Both the position numbers and the translations under genes were made by a program. A DNA stretch of 64,000 bases from Variovorax sp. (GTDB lineage Bacteria > Pseudomonadota > Gammaproteobacteria > Burkholderiales > Burkholderiaceae_C), in the NCBI GenBank assembly GCA_025352265.1, contig JANXTS010000013.1:38576-102575 (forward strand), given 5' to 3'. Shown here piece after piece: positions 9,830 to 19,219 of this stretch (position 1 is the first letter of the stretch; each line of letters starts with the position of its first letter). Below the pieces are notes generated by a model. That model did no database searches, had not been told where the DNA came from, and saw only the letters and a list, made by a program, of their open reading frames with translations.

Positions 9830-12397
9830 ATGGAAGTCACCCGCATTCGCGCCCTGCGCGGCCCCAACCTCTGGAGCCGACATACCGCCATCGAGGCGAT
9901 CGTTTCGTGCACCGGTGACGAGAACGCCGTCGAGCGACTCGCCGGGTTTGACGCGCGCCTGCGCTCGCTCTTTCCGAACATCGGCGAGTTGCATCCGATC
10001 GTGCTCGGCCAGCCGCTGGCGCTGGCACACGTGCTTGAAAACGCAGTGCTGGCATTGCAGGCGCAGGCTGGCTGTGCGGTCAACTTTGGCCACACCCAGC
10101 CGACACCGGAAGCAGGCATCTATCAAGTGACGGTGCAGTACAGCGAAGAGTCGGTCGGCCGACGCGCCATCGAGCTCGCCGAGCAACTCATCAACGCGGC
10201 GTTGCAAGACACCGCCTTCGATGCCGATGCGGCCATTGCCGAATTGCGCGAAGAAGACGAATCCGAACGACTCGGTCCGAGCACCGGCTCGATCGTCGAT
10301 GCGGCCGTCGCACGCGGCATTCCCTATCGACGCCTGACACGCGGCAGCCTCGTGCAGTTCGGCTGGGGCGCCAAACAGCGACGCATCCAGGCGGCAGAGA
10401 TCGACAGTACCAGCGGCGTGGCGGAGTCGATCGCGCAAGACAAGGAGCTCACCAAGCAATTGCTTAACGCCGCTGGCGTGCCCGTGCCGCTGGGTCGACC
10501 GGTGACCAGCGCCGACGACGGCTGGGCTGCGGCAATGGAGATTGGTCTGCCAGTGGTGGTGAAGCCTCAAGACGGCAACCAGGGCAAAGGCGTGACGGTC
10601 AACATCACGACGCGCGAGCAACTGAAAGCGGCCTACGACTCGGCGGCCTACTACGGCGAGGTCATGGTCGAAAAATTCTTGCCCGGGTTCGACTTTCGTC
10701 TGCTGGTCGTCGGCGACAAGCTCATCGCCGCGGCGCGACGCGATCCGCCACAGGTGATCGGTGACGGTAAATGCACTGTGCGGCAGCTGGTCGACACCGT
10801 CAATCTCGACCCGCGACGTGGCGAAGGCCACTCGACTTCACTCACCAAGATACAGCTCGACGACATCGCCATCGGACGGCTCGAGTCGCAAGGCCTGACA
10901 CCCGAGAGCGTGCCGAAACGAGGTCAACGGGTCGTGCTGCGCAACAACGCAAACCTCTCCACGGGTGGCACCGCCACCGATGTGACCGATACCGTACATC
11001 CCGAAGTCGCGGCGCGTGCGGTCGATGCGGCGCAAATGGTCGGCCTCGATATCTGCGGTGTCGACATGGTTTGCGAGAGCGTGCTTCGGCCGCTCGAAGA
11101 ACAACACGGCGGCGTTGTGGAAGTCAACGCCGCACCCGGCCTGCGCATGCACATTTCCCCCTCGTTCGGCCGTGGCCGCGCAGTCGGTGAGGCGATCATG
11201 GACACGCTCTACGCCGACGGCGACACCGGCCGCATTCCTGTGGTCGCCGTCACCGGCACCAACGGCAAGACGACCACGGCGCGCCTTATCAACCATCTGC
11301 TCGCGTCGAGCGGACTGCGCACCGGCATGACCAACACCGACGGCGTGTGGGTCGATGGCCGGCAGATCGACAGCGGCGACTGCAGCGGCCCGAAGAGTGC
11401 GCGCAACGTGCTGATGCACCCTGAGGTCGACGCAGCTGTGTTCGAAGTGGCGCGCGGTGGCGTGCTGCGCGAAGGCCTCGGCTTCGACCGCTGCCAGGTC
11501 GCGGTGGTGACCAACATCGGCAGCGGCGACCACCTGGGCCTCAACTACATCACCACGGTCGAAGACCTCGCCGTGTTGAAGCGCGTGATCGTGCGCAACG
11601 TGGCGTACGACGGCTATGCAGTGCTCAATGCCGCCGACCCGAACGTGGCCGCGATGGCCGCAGGCTGCCCCGGCAGCGTGATCTTCTTTGCCGCCGACCG
11701 GCAGCACCCGGTGATGGCGACACACCGCGCGCAAGGCAAGCGCACCGTATACGTCGACCAAGACACGCTGATTGCGGCCGAAGGCTCGTGGCGGGAGCGC
11801 ATTCCATTGCGCGACGTGCCGATCACCCGTGGCGGCACGATCAATTTTCAGGTCGACAACGTAATGGCGGCAGTGGCTGCGGGATGGGCCGTGGGGCTCG
11901 ACTGGGGCACCATCCGCAGCGGCGTCGCGAGCTTCATGAACGACGCAGCCGGTGTCCCCGGACGCTTCAACGTCATGGACTATCGCGGTGCCACCGTCAT
12001 CGCCGACTACGGCCACAACACCGACGCCATGCGCGCACTGGTGTCGGCCGTCGACACCATGCCGGCGAACAAGCGGTCGGTGGTGATCAGCGGTGCCGGC
12101 GACCGGCGCGACAGCGACATCCGCGACCAGACCGCCATCCTGGGCCAGGCGTTCGATGAAGTGATCCTGTATCAAGATGCGGCGCAGCGTGGACGGGCCG
12201 ATGGCGAGGTCATGGCGCTGCTGCGGCAAGGCCTACAGGGCGCATCGCGGACGCAACACATCGATGAGATCCGCGGCGAGTTCATCGCCATCGACACGGC
12301 GCTGGCGCGTTTGCAGCCGGGCGATTTGTCATTGATTCTGGTCGACCAAGTCGAAGAGGCGCTGGCGCATCTGGCGATGCGGATCGCTGCCGGCTGA
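9830..12397 (+). CDS. cphA: Cyanophycin synthetase
   Basis: 855-aa enzyme that polymerises Asp and Arg into cyanophycin using ATP. Domains: N-terminal region (1-160), ATP-grasp (about 200-470; LPVVVKPQDGNQGKGVTV, GVVEVNAAPGLRMH) and Mur-ligase-like domain with an intact P-loop VAVTGTNGKTTTARLI near residue 476, then GSGDHLGLNY and the C-terminal lobe with VIADYGHNTDAMRAL and SGAGDRRDSDIRDQ. All hallmark sites are present, in contrast to the paralogue just upstream, with which it forms a likely operon. The two genes probably act together in nitrogen storage. Confidence 0.96.
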   Translation: MEVTRIRALRGPNLWSRHTAIEAIVSCTGDENAVERLAGFDARLRSLFPNIGELHPIVLGQPLALAHVLENAVLALQAQAGCAVNFGHTQPTPEAGIYQVTVQYSEESVGRRAIELAEQLINAALQDTAFDADAAIAELREEDESERLGPSTGSIVDAAVARGIPYRRLTRGSLVQFGWGAKQRRIQAAEIDSTSGVAESIAQDKELTKQLLNAAGVPVPLGRPVTSADDGWAAAMEIGLPVVVKPQDGNQGKGVTVNITTREQLKAAYDSAAYYGEVMVEKFLPGFDFRLLVVGDKLIAAARRDPPQVIGDGKCTVRQLVDTVNLDPRRGEGHSTSLTKIQLDDIAIGRLESQGLTPESVPKRGQRVVLRNNANLSTGGTATDVTDTVHPEVAARAVDAAQMVGLDICGVDMVCESVLRPLEEQHGGVVEVNAAPGLRMHISPSFGRGRAVGEAIMDTLYADGDTGRIPVVAVTGTNGKTTTARLINHLLASSGLRTGMTNTDGVWVDGRQIDSGDCSGPKSARNVLMHPEVDAAVFEVARGGVLREGLGFDRCQVAVVTNIGSGDHLGLNYITTVEDLAVLKRVIVRNVAYDGYAVLNAADPNVAAMAAGCPGSVIFFAADRQHPVMATHRAQGKRTVYVDQDTLIAAEGSWRERIPLRDVPITRGGTINFQVDNVMAAVAAGWAVGLDWGTIRSGVASFMNDAAGVPGRFNVMDYRGATVIADYGHNTDAMRALVSAVDTMPANKRSVVISGAGDRRDSDIRDQTAILGQAFDEVILYQDAAQRGRADGEVMALLRQGLQGASRTQHIDEIRGEFIAIDTALARLQPGDLSLILVDQVEEALAHLAMRIAAG

Positions 12398-12443
12398 ATC
12401 TCTGCGGGCAGAGTTCGGGAGGTTCGTAGGAACAGTCCGTCAG

Positions 12444-12461
12444 GCTCCGGGGCAGCGGAGC
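12444..12461 (+). terminator. Candidate hairpin downstream of cphA
   Basis: GCTCCG, a 6-nt loop and CGGAGC form a perfect 6-bp stem about 50 bp after the cphA stop codon. There is no run of T after it, so if it ends transcription it would be Rho-assisted or weak. The next gene starts 76 bp further on. Confidence 0.3.
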
Positions 12462-12537
12462 GCCTGTAAAGGCTGCGCCGTCCCACAGAGGAACGTTGCC
12501 TTTCGTCAGATGGTTCATGAAGCCTTAAAGGACTCTC

Positions 12538-12957
12538 ATGAACCGAAAATTTTCCGCGTATCCATTCGTTAGCCGTGTGGCCACAAGCGCACTGTTTCTA
12601 GCGGTCACGCTTGGCACAACGCCTGCCGTATGGGCACAGGCCGCAGCTCCCGGCACGGCGGCCCGCATGCAAAGCGAGATGGCCACTTGCGATGGCGTTC
12701 AGCAGGACAAAGCCGCATGCGTGCGCGAAGCAGGTGCAGCGCGACAGGAAGCAGGGCGAGGCGGGCTAGCCACGCCCGACTCGTCCGGCAGCAGCGCCAA
12801 CACGATGGAACGTTGCCGCCTTCAGCCTGCGTCGGATCAAGCGGACTGCATGGCGCGTATCCAGGGCGGCGTGGGCAACACGTCGACATCCACCAGTGGC
12901 AGCGTCATGGGCGGCGGCGTCATTCGCGAAACCGTAACGACCACACCGGCCAAATGA
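12538..12957 (+). CDS. Small secreted four-Cys protein, copy 1
   Basis: 139 aa with a signal peptide of about 34 residues ending in TPAVWAQA. The mature part has two Cys pairs, C-x9-C (CDGVQQDKAACVREAGAARQ) and C-x10-C, then a Gly/Ser/Thr-rich stretch and the tail GSVMGGGVIRETVTTT. The next gene encodes a clear paralogue with the same Cys spacing and tail. No known family is recognised. It is probably periplasmic with two disulphides. Its stop overlaps the next start (ATGATGA). Confidence 0.8.
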   Translation: MNRKFSAYPFVSRVATSALFLAVTLGTTPAVWAQAAAPGTAARMQSEMATCDGVQQDKAACVREAGAARQEAGRGGLATPDSSGSSANTMERCRLQPASDQADCMARIQGGVGNTSTSTSGSVMGGGVIRETVTTTPAK

Positions 12958-13349
12958 TGAAAAAATCAGCTCTTCAATGGAGCCTTGCCGTGCTGTTGGC
13001 AGCCACGGGCATCGCAATCGCCGGCGCAGACTCGGCAGCCGGGCCACGCCACCCATCCCGTGGCACCGCCGCCGACACTTACCGCGACGAAGTTGCGGTG
13101 TGCGGACACATCCAGCAAGACCGTGCGGCGTGCGTTCGCGAAGCCGGTGCGGCACGCCAAGCTGCCGCGCAGGGTCAACTCACCGGCGCGCCCGACTATC
13201 TGCAAAATGCGCTGGCACGATGCGGCCGACAACCGCAAATGGAACGAAGCGCATGCGAAGCACGCGTGCGGGGCACCGGCCAGACGAACATCGAGGGCAG
13301 CGTGCTCGGCGGTGGCGTGATCCGCGAAACGGTGACGCCGATTTATTGA
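12954..13349 (+). CDS. Small secreted four-Cys protein, copy 2
   Basis: 131 aa beginning MMKKSALQWSLAVLL (ATG at 12954 or 12957), with a signal peptide ending near GIAIAGADSAAG. It is a paralogue of the preceding gene: C-x9-C in CGHIQQDRAACVREAGAARQ, a second C-x10-C pair, and the tail GSVLGGGVIRETVTPIY. The ATG at 12954 overlaps the preceding TGA by 4 bp, which suggests translational coupling and tandem duplication. A longer frame upstream to 12630 is only a shadow of copy 1. Function unknown. Confidence 0.8.
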   Translation: MMKKSALQWSLAVLLAATGIAIAGADSAAGPRHPSRGTAADTYRDEVAVCGHIQQDRAACVREAGAARQAAAQGQLTGAPDYLQNALARCGRQPQMERSACEARVRGTGQTNIEGSVLGGGVIRETVTPIY

Positions 13350-13403
13350 TCGAAACGGCCAGAGGGCGCTAGGCAGCTCGCCAGTCGGTGCGAGAGCGCA
13401 GGC

Positions 13404-14354
13404 TCAACGGCCCCAACGCAGCACGAGAGGATCGAGCCGCTTTGCGACCTCGATCAAACCGGCACGTGTCTCAGCCGACATCGAAGGCCAGGGGTGCCTT
13501 GGCGCTTCGCAGTCGATGATGCCGCCCTCCTTCATCAAAGCCTTGGCTGCCAGAAGCCCGGCTTGCCGGTTCTCGTAGTTGATAAGGGGGAGCCATTTTT
13601 CGTATAGCGCGGACGCGAGCGCACGGTCGCCGAGTCGATGCGCCTCGATGATCGGACGAACGCCGTCGGGGTAGCCACCCCCGGTCATCGAGCCGGTCGC
13701 GCCGGCGTCCAGATCGGCCATAAGGGTGATGGCTTCTTCGCCGTCCCAAGGCCCTTGGATGGAATCGCCACCCAGGCGAATCAGTTCCCGCAACTTCGAA
13801 GCTGCTCCGGCAGTCTCTATCTTGAAATAGGAGAGGTGCTCGATCTCCTGCGCCATCTGCGCGAGGAACGGCGCCGACAACACCGTACCCGCCGCCGGTG
13901 CGTCCTGCACCATGATCGGTATGTCGATTGCGTCCGACAGTTGTGTGTAGAACGCACGGATCATCGATTCAGGCACACGGAAGGTTGCGCCGTGGTACGG
14001 CGGCATCACCATCACCATGGCCGCGCCCATGTCCTGCGCGCGGCGACTACGCGCGGCACACACCTTGCTGCTGAAATGGCTCGTCGTCACGATGACGGGC
14101 ACACGGCCCTTAACGTGTTCCAGCACGACGCGCGTCAACTCTTCGCGCTCTTCGTCGGACAGCAAAAACTGCTCGGAGAAGTTAGCCAGAATGCAGAGTC
14201 CGTCAGAACCTGCATCGATCATGAAGTCAATGCAGCGCTTCTGGCTTTCAAGATCGAGCTCACCCGACTCGGTGAAAGTGGTCGGCACGACCGGAAAGAT
14301 GCCGCGGTAACGGGCGGCGCCGCGTGGCTCGCCAGGATGGTTCGATGAAGTCAT
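13404..14354 (-). CDS. DapA-family dehydratase/aldolase, probable 2-keto-3-deoxy-L-arabonate dehydratase
   Basis: 316 aa, a TIM-barrel class I aldolase of the DHDPS/NAL superfamily. The Schiff-base Lys is in LSYFKIETAG. The usual DHDPS Tyr segment is replaced by IPIMVQDAPAAGT, as I recall for 2-keto-3-deoxy-L-arabonate dehydratases. These make alpha-ketoglutarate semialdehyde from KDA in the non-phosphorylating pentose pathway. The gene is last in the sugar transporter operon, 7 bp after yjfF, and the first gene of that operon is an aldehyde dehydrogenase, which would use the product. A different 2-keto-3-deoxy-sugar acid substrate remains possible. Confidence 0.75.
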   Translation of the reverse strand: MTSSNHPGEPRGAARYRGIFPVVPTTFTESGELDLESQKRCIDFMIDAGSDGLCILANFSEQFLLSDEEREELTRVVLEHVKGRVPVIVTTSHFSSKVCAARSRRAQDMGAAMVMVMPPYHGATFRVPESMIRAFYTQLSDAIDIPIMVQDAPAAGTVLSAPFLAQMAQEIEHLSYFKIETAGAASKLRELIRLGGDSIQGPWDGEEAITLMADLDAGATGSMTGGGYPDGVRPIIEAHRLGDRALASALYEKWLPLINYENRQAGLLAAKALMKEGGIIDCEAPRHPWPSMSAETRAGLIEVAKRLDPLVLRWGR

Positions 14355-14361
14355 GCGATGT

Positions 14362-15387
14362 TCAGCGCCGAGGCGCGCGTGAGGTAAAAAAACGTTGCAA
14401 CAGGCAGAAGACGAAGAGCAGCGCGCCCACGACGATGCGCGTCCACCACGAACTCAACGTGCCGTCGAACGAGATCAGCGTCTGGATGATTCCAAGCATC
14501 AGCACACCGAAAAGCGTGCCCGCGACATAGCCGACACCGCCGGTCAGCAGCGTGCCGCCGATGACGACCGCGGCAATGGCATCGAGCTCGAGTCCGACCG
14601 CGTGCAGGCCGTAGCCCGACAGCATGTAGAAGGTAAACACCACGCCCGCCAGCGCTGAGCAAAAGCCCGAAAGCGTGTAGACGCCTATCAGCGTCGAACG
14701 CACGGGCAGGCCCATCAACATCGCCGAGTGCTCGCTGCCGCCAATGGCGTACACAGCGCGACCAAACGGCGTGCAATGGGCGACGAACACCGCGACCAGC
14801 ACCACGACGATGGCGATCACAGCGCTGATCGACAACGACGCATCGCCCCAGACAGGAATCCGCGTCTGCGACACGGTTTCGTAGAACGGGTTGGTGATGC
14901 TGATCGAGTCGATGCTGATGAGGTAGCACAAGCCGCGCGCGAGAAACATCCCGGCCAGCGTGACGATGAAAGGCTGCAGCCTGAAGCGCTCGATCAGGAC
15001 ACCCATGAAAGCGCCGAACGCGGTGCCCATGAGCAGCACCAGCGGAATGACGAGGCCTGGATTCCAGCCGTGCTTTTCGACCAGAGTGGCCGACACCATG
15101 GTGGTGAGCGCGATCACCGAGCCAACCGACAGATCGATGCCACCCGACAAGATCACGAACGTCATGCCGACCGCGACGATGACGAGAAACGCGTTGTCGA
15201 TCAGCAGGTTGAAAAAGACCTGCGCCGAGAAAAAACCGTCGTACAGCACCGATCCGAGCGTCGCCATCAGCACGAACAGCGAGATCGTCGCAGCCAGCGG
15301 CCAGTACTTTGGGTTGATCCCTTTACTTTTCACACCTCCCGTCCCCTCCCCCATGCGAAAGAGGGAGTCATTCATCGGCGTGCTCAT
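14362..15387 (-). CDS. yjfF: Sugar ABC transporter permease, YjfF type
   Basis: 341-aa inner-membrane permease of the ribose/galactofuranose class. It shows the family segment VVAVGMTFVILSGGIDLSVG (written here as [19 protein letters not shown]) and a late GGVGYVAGTLFGVLMLGI stretch. Length and order after YtfT match the E. coli ytfQRT-yjfF system. It overlaps the ytfT stop by 4 bp. It should form the transmembrane heterodimer with YtfT, driven by YtfR. E. coli YtfQ binds galactofuranose; here the catabolic genes suggest a pentose or several sugars. Confidence 0.88.
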   Translation of the reverse strand: MSTPMNDSLFRMGEGTGGVKSKGINPKYWPLAATISLFVLMATLGSVLYDGFFSAQVFFNLLIDNAFLVIVAVGMTFVILSGGIDLSVGSVIALTTMVSATLVEKHGWNPGLVIPLVLLMGTAFGAFMGVLIERFRLQPFIVTLAGMFLARGLCYLISIDSISITNPFYETVSQTRIPVWGDASLSISAVIAIVVVLVAVFVAHCTPFGRAVYAIGGSEHSAMLMGLPVRSTLIGVYTLSGFCSALAGVVFTFYMLSGYGLHAVGLELDAIAAVVIGGTLLTGGVGYVAGTLFGVLMLGIIQTLISFDGTLSSWWTRIVVGALLFVFCLLQRFFTSRAPRR

Positions 15388-16448
15388 GTCCGTACCTCGC
15401 CGCGCGGCGCGCGCACCGCCAGCGCTCGCAGCTGCGCACGGAACTCCGGCGATTGCATCAGCATCACCAGAAAGACAACGACTGCTTTCACCACCAGGTT
15501 GATTTCAGGAGGTACGCCGAGCGAATAGATGGCGTAGGTCAGGGTCTGGATGATCAACGCGCCGATCACGCTGCCCACCAAGCTGAAGCGTCCGCCCGTG
15601 AGCGCGGTGCCTCCGAGCGTGACCGCCAGGATGGCATCCAGTTCCAGCAACTGACCGGCGTTGTTGCCGTCTGCGCTCTTGACGTTGGAGCTGATCAACA
15701 GACCGGCGATGCCCGCGCACATGCCGCAGAACGCATAAGCACCGACGATGAGCCGTCGCGACTGGATACCCGCCACGCGCGCAGCAGTCGGGTTGATGCC
15801 GACCGCCTGAATGAAGAGCCCGAGGGCCGTCCGCGTGATCGCCAGATAAAGCACGACGAACACCGCCGCCGCGATGAAAAGCGAAAAGGGCAACCCCAGC
15901 AAATAGCCACTGCCGAGAAAGAAATACGGCGTGTAGTAAATCGTGATGATCTGCCCACCGGTGATGAGCTGTGCGATGCCACGCCCCGCCACCATCAGGA
16001 TCAGGGTCGCAATGATCGGCTGCATGCCGACCTTGGCAACCAGCAGGCCGTTCCACACCCCGCATACCAGCGCGAGCGCAATGGCCGCGACGATGGCAAG
16101 CGACATTGGAAAACGCGCCACGTTGCCCACGACCGATCCACCGATCATCCAGCCCGCCACTGCCGCGGCGATAGCCACCACGGCACCCACCGAAATGTCG
16201 ATGCCGCGCGTGGCGATCACCAGGGTCATGCCGAGCGACACCAGCATCAGCGGCGCCGCGCGGTTGAGGATGTCGATCAGGCTGCCGTAGAGATGGCCGC
16301 CGCGCACCTCGATGTGCAAGAAGCTGGCGTTGAACGCGGTGTTGAGCGCGAGCAGCAGCAGCAGCGTGATCACAGGCCAGGCGAGCCGATGCCGCATGGC
16401 GTCGGCGAACTTGCTGGCCGAAGGTTGTGCGTCGGACACTTCAGACAT
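15384..16448 (-). CDS. ytfT: Sugar ABC transporter permease, YtfT type
   Basis: 354-aa multi-pass permease with the AraH/RbsC-family signature VSLGMTLVIATRGIDISVGA and the C-terminal GGRFSLVGSVIGALIIQTL. The N-terminus overlaps the end of ytfR by 8 bp and the C-terminus overlaps yjfF by 4 bp, so the three are tightly coupled. It is the partner of YjfF in the same importer. Confidence 0.88.
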   Translation of the reverse strand: MSEVSDAQPSASKFADAMRHRLAWPVITLLLLLALNTAFNASFLHIEVRGGHLYGSLIDILNRAAPLMLVSLGMTLVIATRGIDISVGAVVAIAAAVAGWMIGGSVVGNVARFPMSLAIVAAIALALVCGVWNGLLVAKVGMQPIIATLILMVAGRGIAQLITGGQIITIYYTPYFFLGSGYLLGLPFSLFIAAAVFVVLYLAITRTALGLFIQAVGINPTAARVAGIQSRRLIVGAYAFCGMCAGIAGLLISSNVKSADGNNAGQLLELDAILAVTLGGTALTGGRFSLVGSVIGALIIQTLTYAIYSLGVPPEINLVVKAVVVFLVMLMQSPEFRAQLRALAVRAPRGEVRT

Positions 16449-17985
16449 GCTCGGCCGCGATCATTTCGTAGACCTCGTCTTCGGTGCTGCCGCCCGGCAA
16501 TTCGCCGACCTTGCGCCGGTCGCGCAGCACCACGATGCGATGTGCCACTCGCACCACCTCGCTCATTTCGGAGGAAATGAAGATCACTGCCATTCCGGCT
16601 TTGGCGAGTTGCAGCATCTGTTCCATGATCTCCTGCTTGGCGGCGACGTCGATGCCCCGCGTCGGTTCGTCGAGGATTAGGAGACGTGGCTCGGTCGCCA
16701 GCCAACGCGCGATCATCGCCTTCTGCTGGTTACCGCCCGACAGCAAGCCAATGGGGGTTTCGACGCTCGGGGCCTTGATGCCCAGCGAGGTCACGAAGCG
16801 CTCGGCCAACGCGGTCTGCTCGGCGAGAGAGAGAAAGCGGCGCACACCGAGTCGAGCCTGCAACGCCAGCGCAATGTTCTCGCGCAGCGAAAGCTCGGCA
16901 ACAATGCCATCGGTCTTGCGCTCTTCGGGACATAGCGCCAGTCCTTCGCGAATCGCGTCGGCCGGGTTCGAAAACGTGACGGTGCGCCCGTCGATCTTCA
17001 GTACGCCGCGGTCGGGAGTCTCCAGCCCGAACAGCAGGCGCGCGAGCTCGGTCCGGCCGGCGCCGAGCAACCCGGCCACGCCCACAACCTCACCGGCCCG
17101 CACGCGCAAATCGGTCGCCTGCAACTGACCGGCTTGCCCCAAGCCGTCGGCCTGCAGCAGCGCCGTCGCCGAGTCATCGAAGGCCGGCAGCACCGTCGGC
17201 CGCGCCGATTGCGCTGCCAGTTCGCGGCCGAGCATGGCGGCTATGAGCGCCTGCGGACCGAGATCGGTCGCGCGCCACTCGCCGACCCAACCGCCGTTGC
17301 GCAGCACGGTGATACGGTCAGACACCGCATACACCTGGTTCAGAAAGTGGGTCACGAAAAGGATCGCCAGCCCCTCGTCGCGCAAACGCCGCAACACGTC
17401 GAAGAGCTTGTTCACTTCATCGTCGTCTAGGCTGGATGTCGGCTCGTCGAGGATCAGCACCTTGGCCGATACGCCGAGCGCGCGGGCGATCGCGACGAGT
17501 TGTTGCACCGCCACCGGGTAGCTCGACAGCAGCCGCGTCACGTCGATGTCGAGTCCGATACGCGCCAGCAGTTGCTGCGCCTCGCGGTTCACCACCGCCC
17601 AGTCGATGCGCCACCCTTGCGCCATGCCGCAACGCGGATAGCGCCCGGCGAACACGTTCTCGGCCACCGAGAGATTCGGGCAAAGGTTCACCTCCTGGTA
17701 GACGGTGCTGATGCCTAGCTGCTGCGCCTCCAGCGGTGAGCCCGGCCGGATGACTTCGTCCGCCAGCCGCATCACGCCGCCGCTGGAAGCAAGTACGCCG
17801 GTCAGCACCTTGATGAGCGTCGATTTACCGGCGCCGTTCTGCCCCATCAGCGCGTGGATCTCCCCGGGATAAAGCTTCAGCTGCACATCGCGCAACACGC
17901 TGATGCCGGCGAACTCCTTGTGGATACCGGACAGCTCCAGGACCGGCGTGACGGGCACGGCGGGGGTGGCAACAGATGCGGTCAT
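16441..17985 (-). CDS. ytfR: Sugar ABC transporter ATP-binding protein, YtfR type
   Basis: 514 aa with two nucleotide-binding domains. Domain 1 has [18 protein letters not shown] and Walker B VLILDEPTSSLDDDE; domain 2 has [16 protein letters not shown] and [18 protein letters not shown], with a Walker A-like GVAGLLGAGRTEL as is normal for this family. It powers import through YtfT/YjfF. It lies 25 bp after gguB although its cognate binding protein gene ytfQ is more than 3 kb upstream, separated by a complete ChvE-GguAB set. Confidence 0.9.
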   Translation of the reverse strand: MTASVATPAVPVTPVLELSGIHKEFAGISVLRDVQLKLYPGEIHALMGQNGAGKSTLIKVLTGVLASSGGVMRLADEVIRPGSPLEAQQLGISTVYQEVNLCPNLSVAENVFAGRYPRCGMAQGWRIDWAVVNREAQQLLARIGLDIDVTRLLSSYPVAVQQLVAIARALGVSAKVLILDEPTSSLDDDEVNKLFDVLRRLRDEGLAILFVTHFLNQVYAVSDRITVLRNGGWVGEWRATDLGPQALIAAMLGRELAAQSARPTVLPAFDDSATALLQADGLGQAGQLQATDLRVRAGEVVGVAGLLGAGRTELARLLFGLETPDRGVLKIDGRTVTFSNPADAIREGLALCPEERKTDGIVAELSLRENIALALQARLGVRRFLSLAEQTALAERFVTSLGIKAPSVETPIGLLSGGNQQKAMIARWLATEPRLLILDEPTRGIDVAAKQEIMEQMLQLAKAGMAVIFISSEMSEVVRVAHRIVVLRDRRKVGELPGGSTEDEVYEMIAAEHV

Positions 17986-18010
17986 GCTTGCTCGCGACGA
18001 ATCGGTTGCT

Positions 18011-19219
18011 TCACTTGTTCTTGTTGTAGACGTCGATGAACACGGCCGCCAGCAGCACCAGGCCCTTGATCACCTGCTGGTAATCGATGCCGACACCGAG
18101 GATCGACATGCCGTTGTTCATCACGCCCATGACGAAGGCACCGATGACCGCCCCCATGACCTTGCCAACGCCACCCGAAGCCGATGCACCACCAATGAAA
18201 CAGGCAGCAATCACGTCGAGCTCGAAGCCCAGCCCTGCCTTCGGCGTCGCAGTGTTGAGTCGCGCAGCGAACACAAGACCGGCCAGCGCGGCCAGCACCC
18301 CCATGTTGACGAAGGTCAAAAAAGCCAGCCGCTGGGTCTTGATACCGGACAGCCGCGCCGCCTTTTCGTTGCCGCCGAGCGCGTAGATGCGGCGCCCGAT
18401 GGTTGTGCGATTGGTGACGAAATCGTAGGCGACTATCAGCACCGTCATCACGATCAGCACGTTGGGCAAGCCCCTGTACGACGCCAGCAGGTAACTCAAA
18501 AACAGGATGACGCCGGCAAAGAAAACGTTCTTGACGAGGAAGAAGGCGTAAGGCTCCTGATCCATGCCGTATTTCGCCAGCTTGGAGCGGCCACGCAGCT
18601 TAAATGACAGTAACGCTGCCGCGGCGATGGCGCCGAGCACGACAGATGTCGTGCGCAGCTCCTCACCGCCGAACACATCGGGAATAAAGCCTGAACTCAG
18701 CCGCTGGAACTCGACCGGAAACGGCCCGACCGATTGGCCTTCGAGCAGCGCCAGCGAAAGCCCCTTGAAGACCAGCATGCCCGCCAGCGTGACGATGAAC
18801 GAAGGAATGCGAAAGAACGCCACGAACCAACCCTGCGCCGCGCCGATCGCGCCACCGGCGACCAGGCACACAGCGATCGTGGGCACGAAGTGCCAGTGGT
18901 ACTCGACCATCAGCACGGCCGCCAGCGCACCGATAAAGCCGCACACCGAGCCGACCGACAAATCGATGTGCCCCGCCACGATCACCAGCAACATCCCCAA
19001 CGCCATGATGACGATGTAGCTGTTCTGCAGCAGCAGGTTGGTGATGTTGAGCGGACGCATCAGCGTGCCATCGGTGAGCACCTGGAACAACACCATGATC
19101 GCGACCAGCGAGATCAGCATGCCGTATTCGCGCAGGTTGTTCTTGATGAAGCCCACGTGCAGTCGCGGGCCGCTCACGGCAGGCGCCGCGGACTCCACGG
19201 TATTCACTTCACTCGGCAT
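18011..19219 (-). CDS. gguB: Multiple-monosaccharide ABC transporter permease
   Basis: 402 aa, matching the length of GguB/MmsB and longer than ordinary RbsC-type permeases because of an insert at about residues 200-250 ([19 protein letters not shown]). The core signature is [20 protein letters not shown] and the C-terminal region has [20 protein letters not shown]. It overlaps the end of gguA by 11 bp. With ChvE and GguA it forms a broad-specificity importer for glucose, galactose, arabinose, xylose and similar sugars in rhizobia and relatives. Confidence 0.9.
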   Translation of the reverse strand: MPSEVNTVESAAPAVSGPRLHVGFIKNNLREYGMLISLVAIMVLFQVLTDGTLMRPLNITNLLLQNSYIVIMALGMLLVIVAGHIDLSVGSVCGFIGALAAVLMVEYHWHFVPTIAVCLVAGGAIGAAQGWFVAFFRIPSFIVTLAGMLVFKGLSLALLEGQSVGPFPVEFQRLSSGFIPDVFGGEELRTTSVVLGAIAAAALLSFKLRGRSKLAKYGMDQEPYAFFLVKNVFFAGVILFLSYLLASYRGLPNVLIVMTVLIVAYDFVTNRTTIGRRIYALGGNEKAARLSGIKTQRLAFLTFVNMGVLAALAGLVFAARLNTATPKAGLGFELDVIAACFIGGASASGGVGKVMGAVIGAFVMGVMNNGMSILGVGIDYQQVIKGLVLLAAVFIDVYNKNK

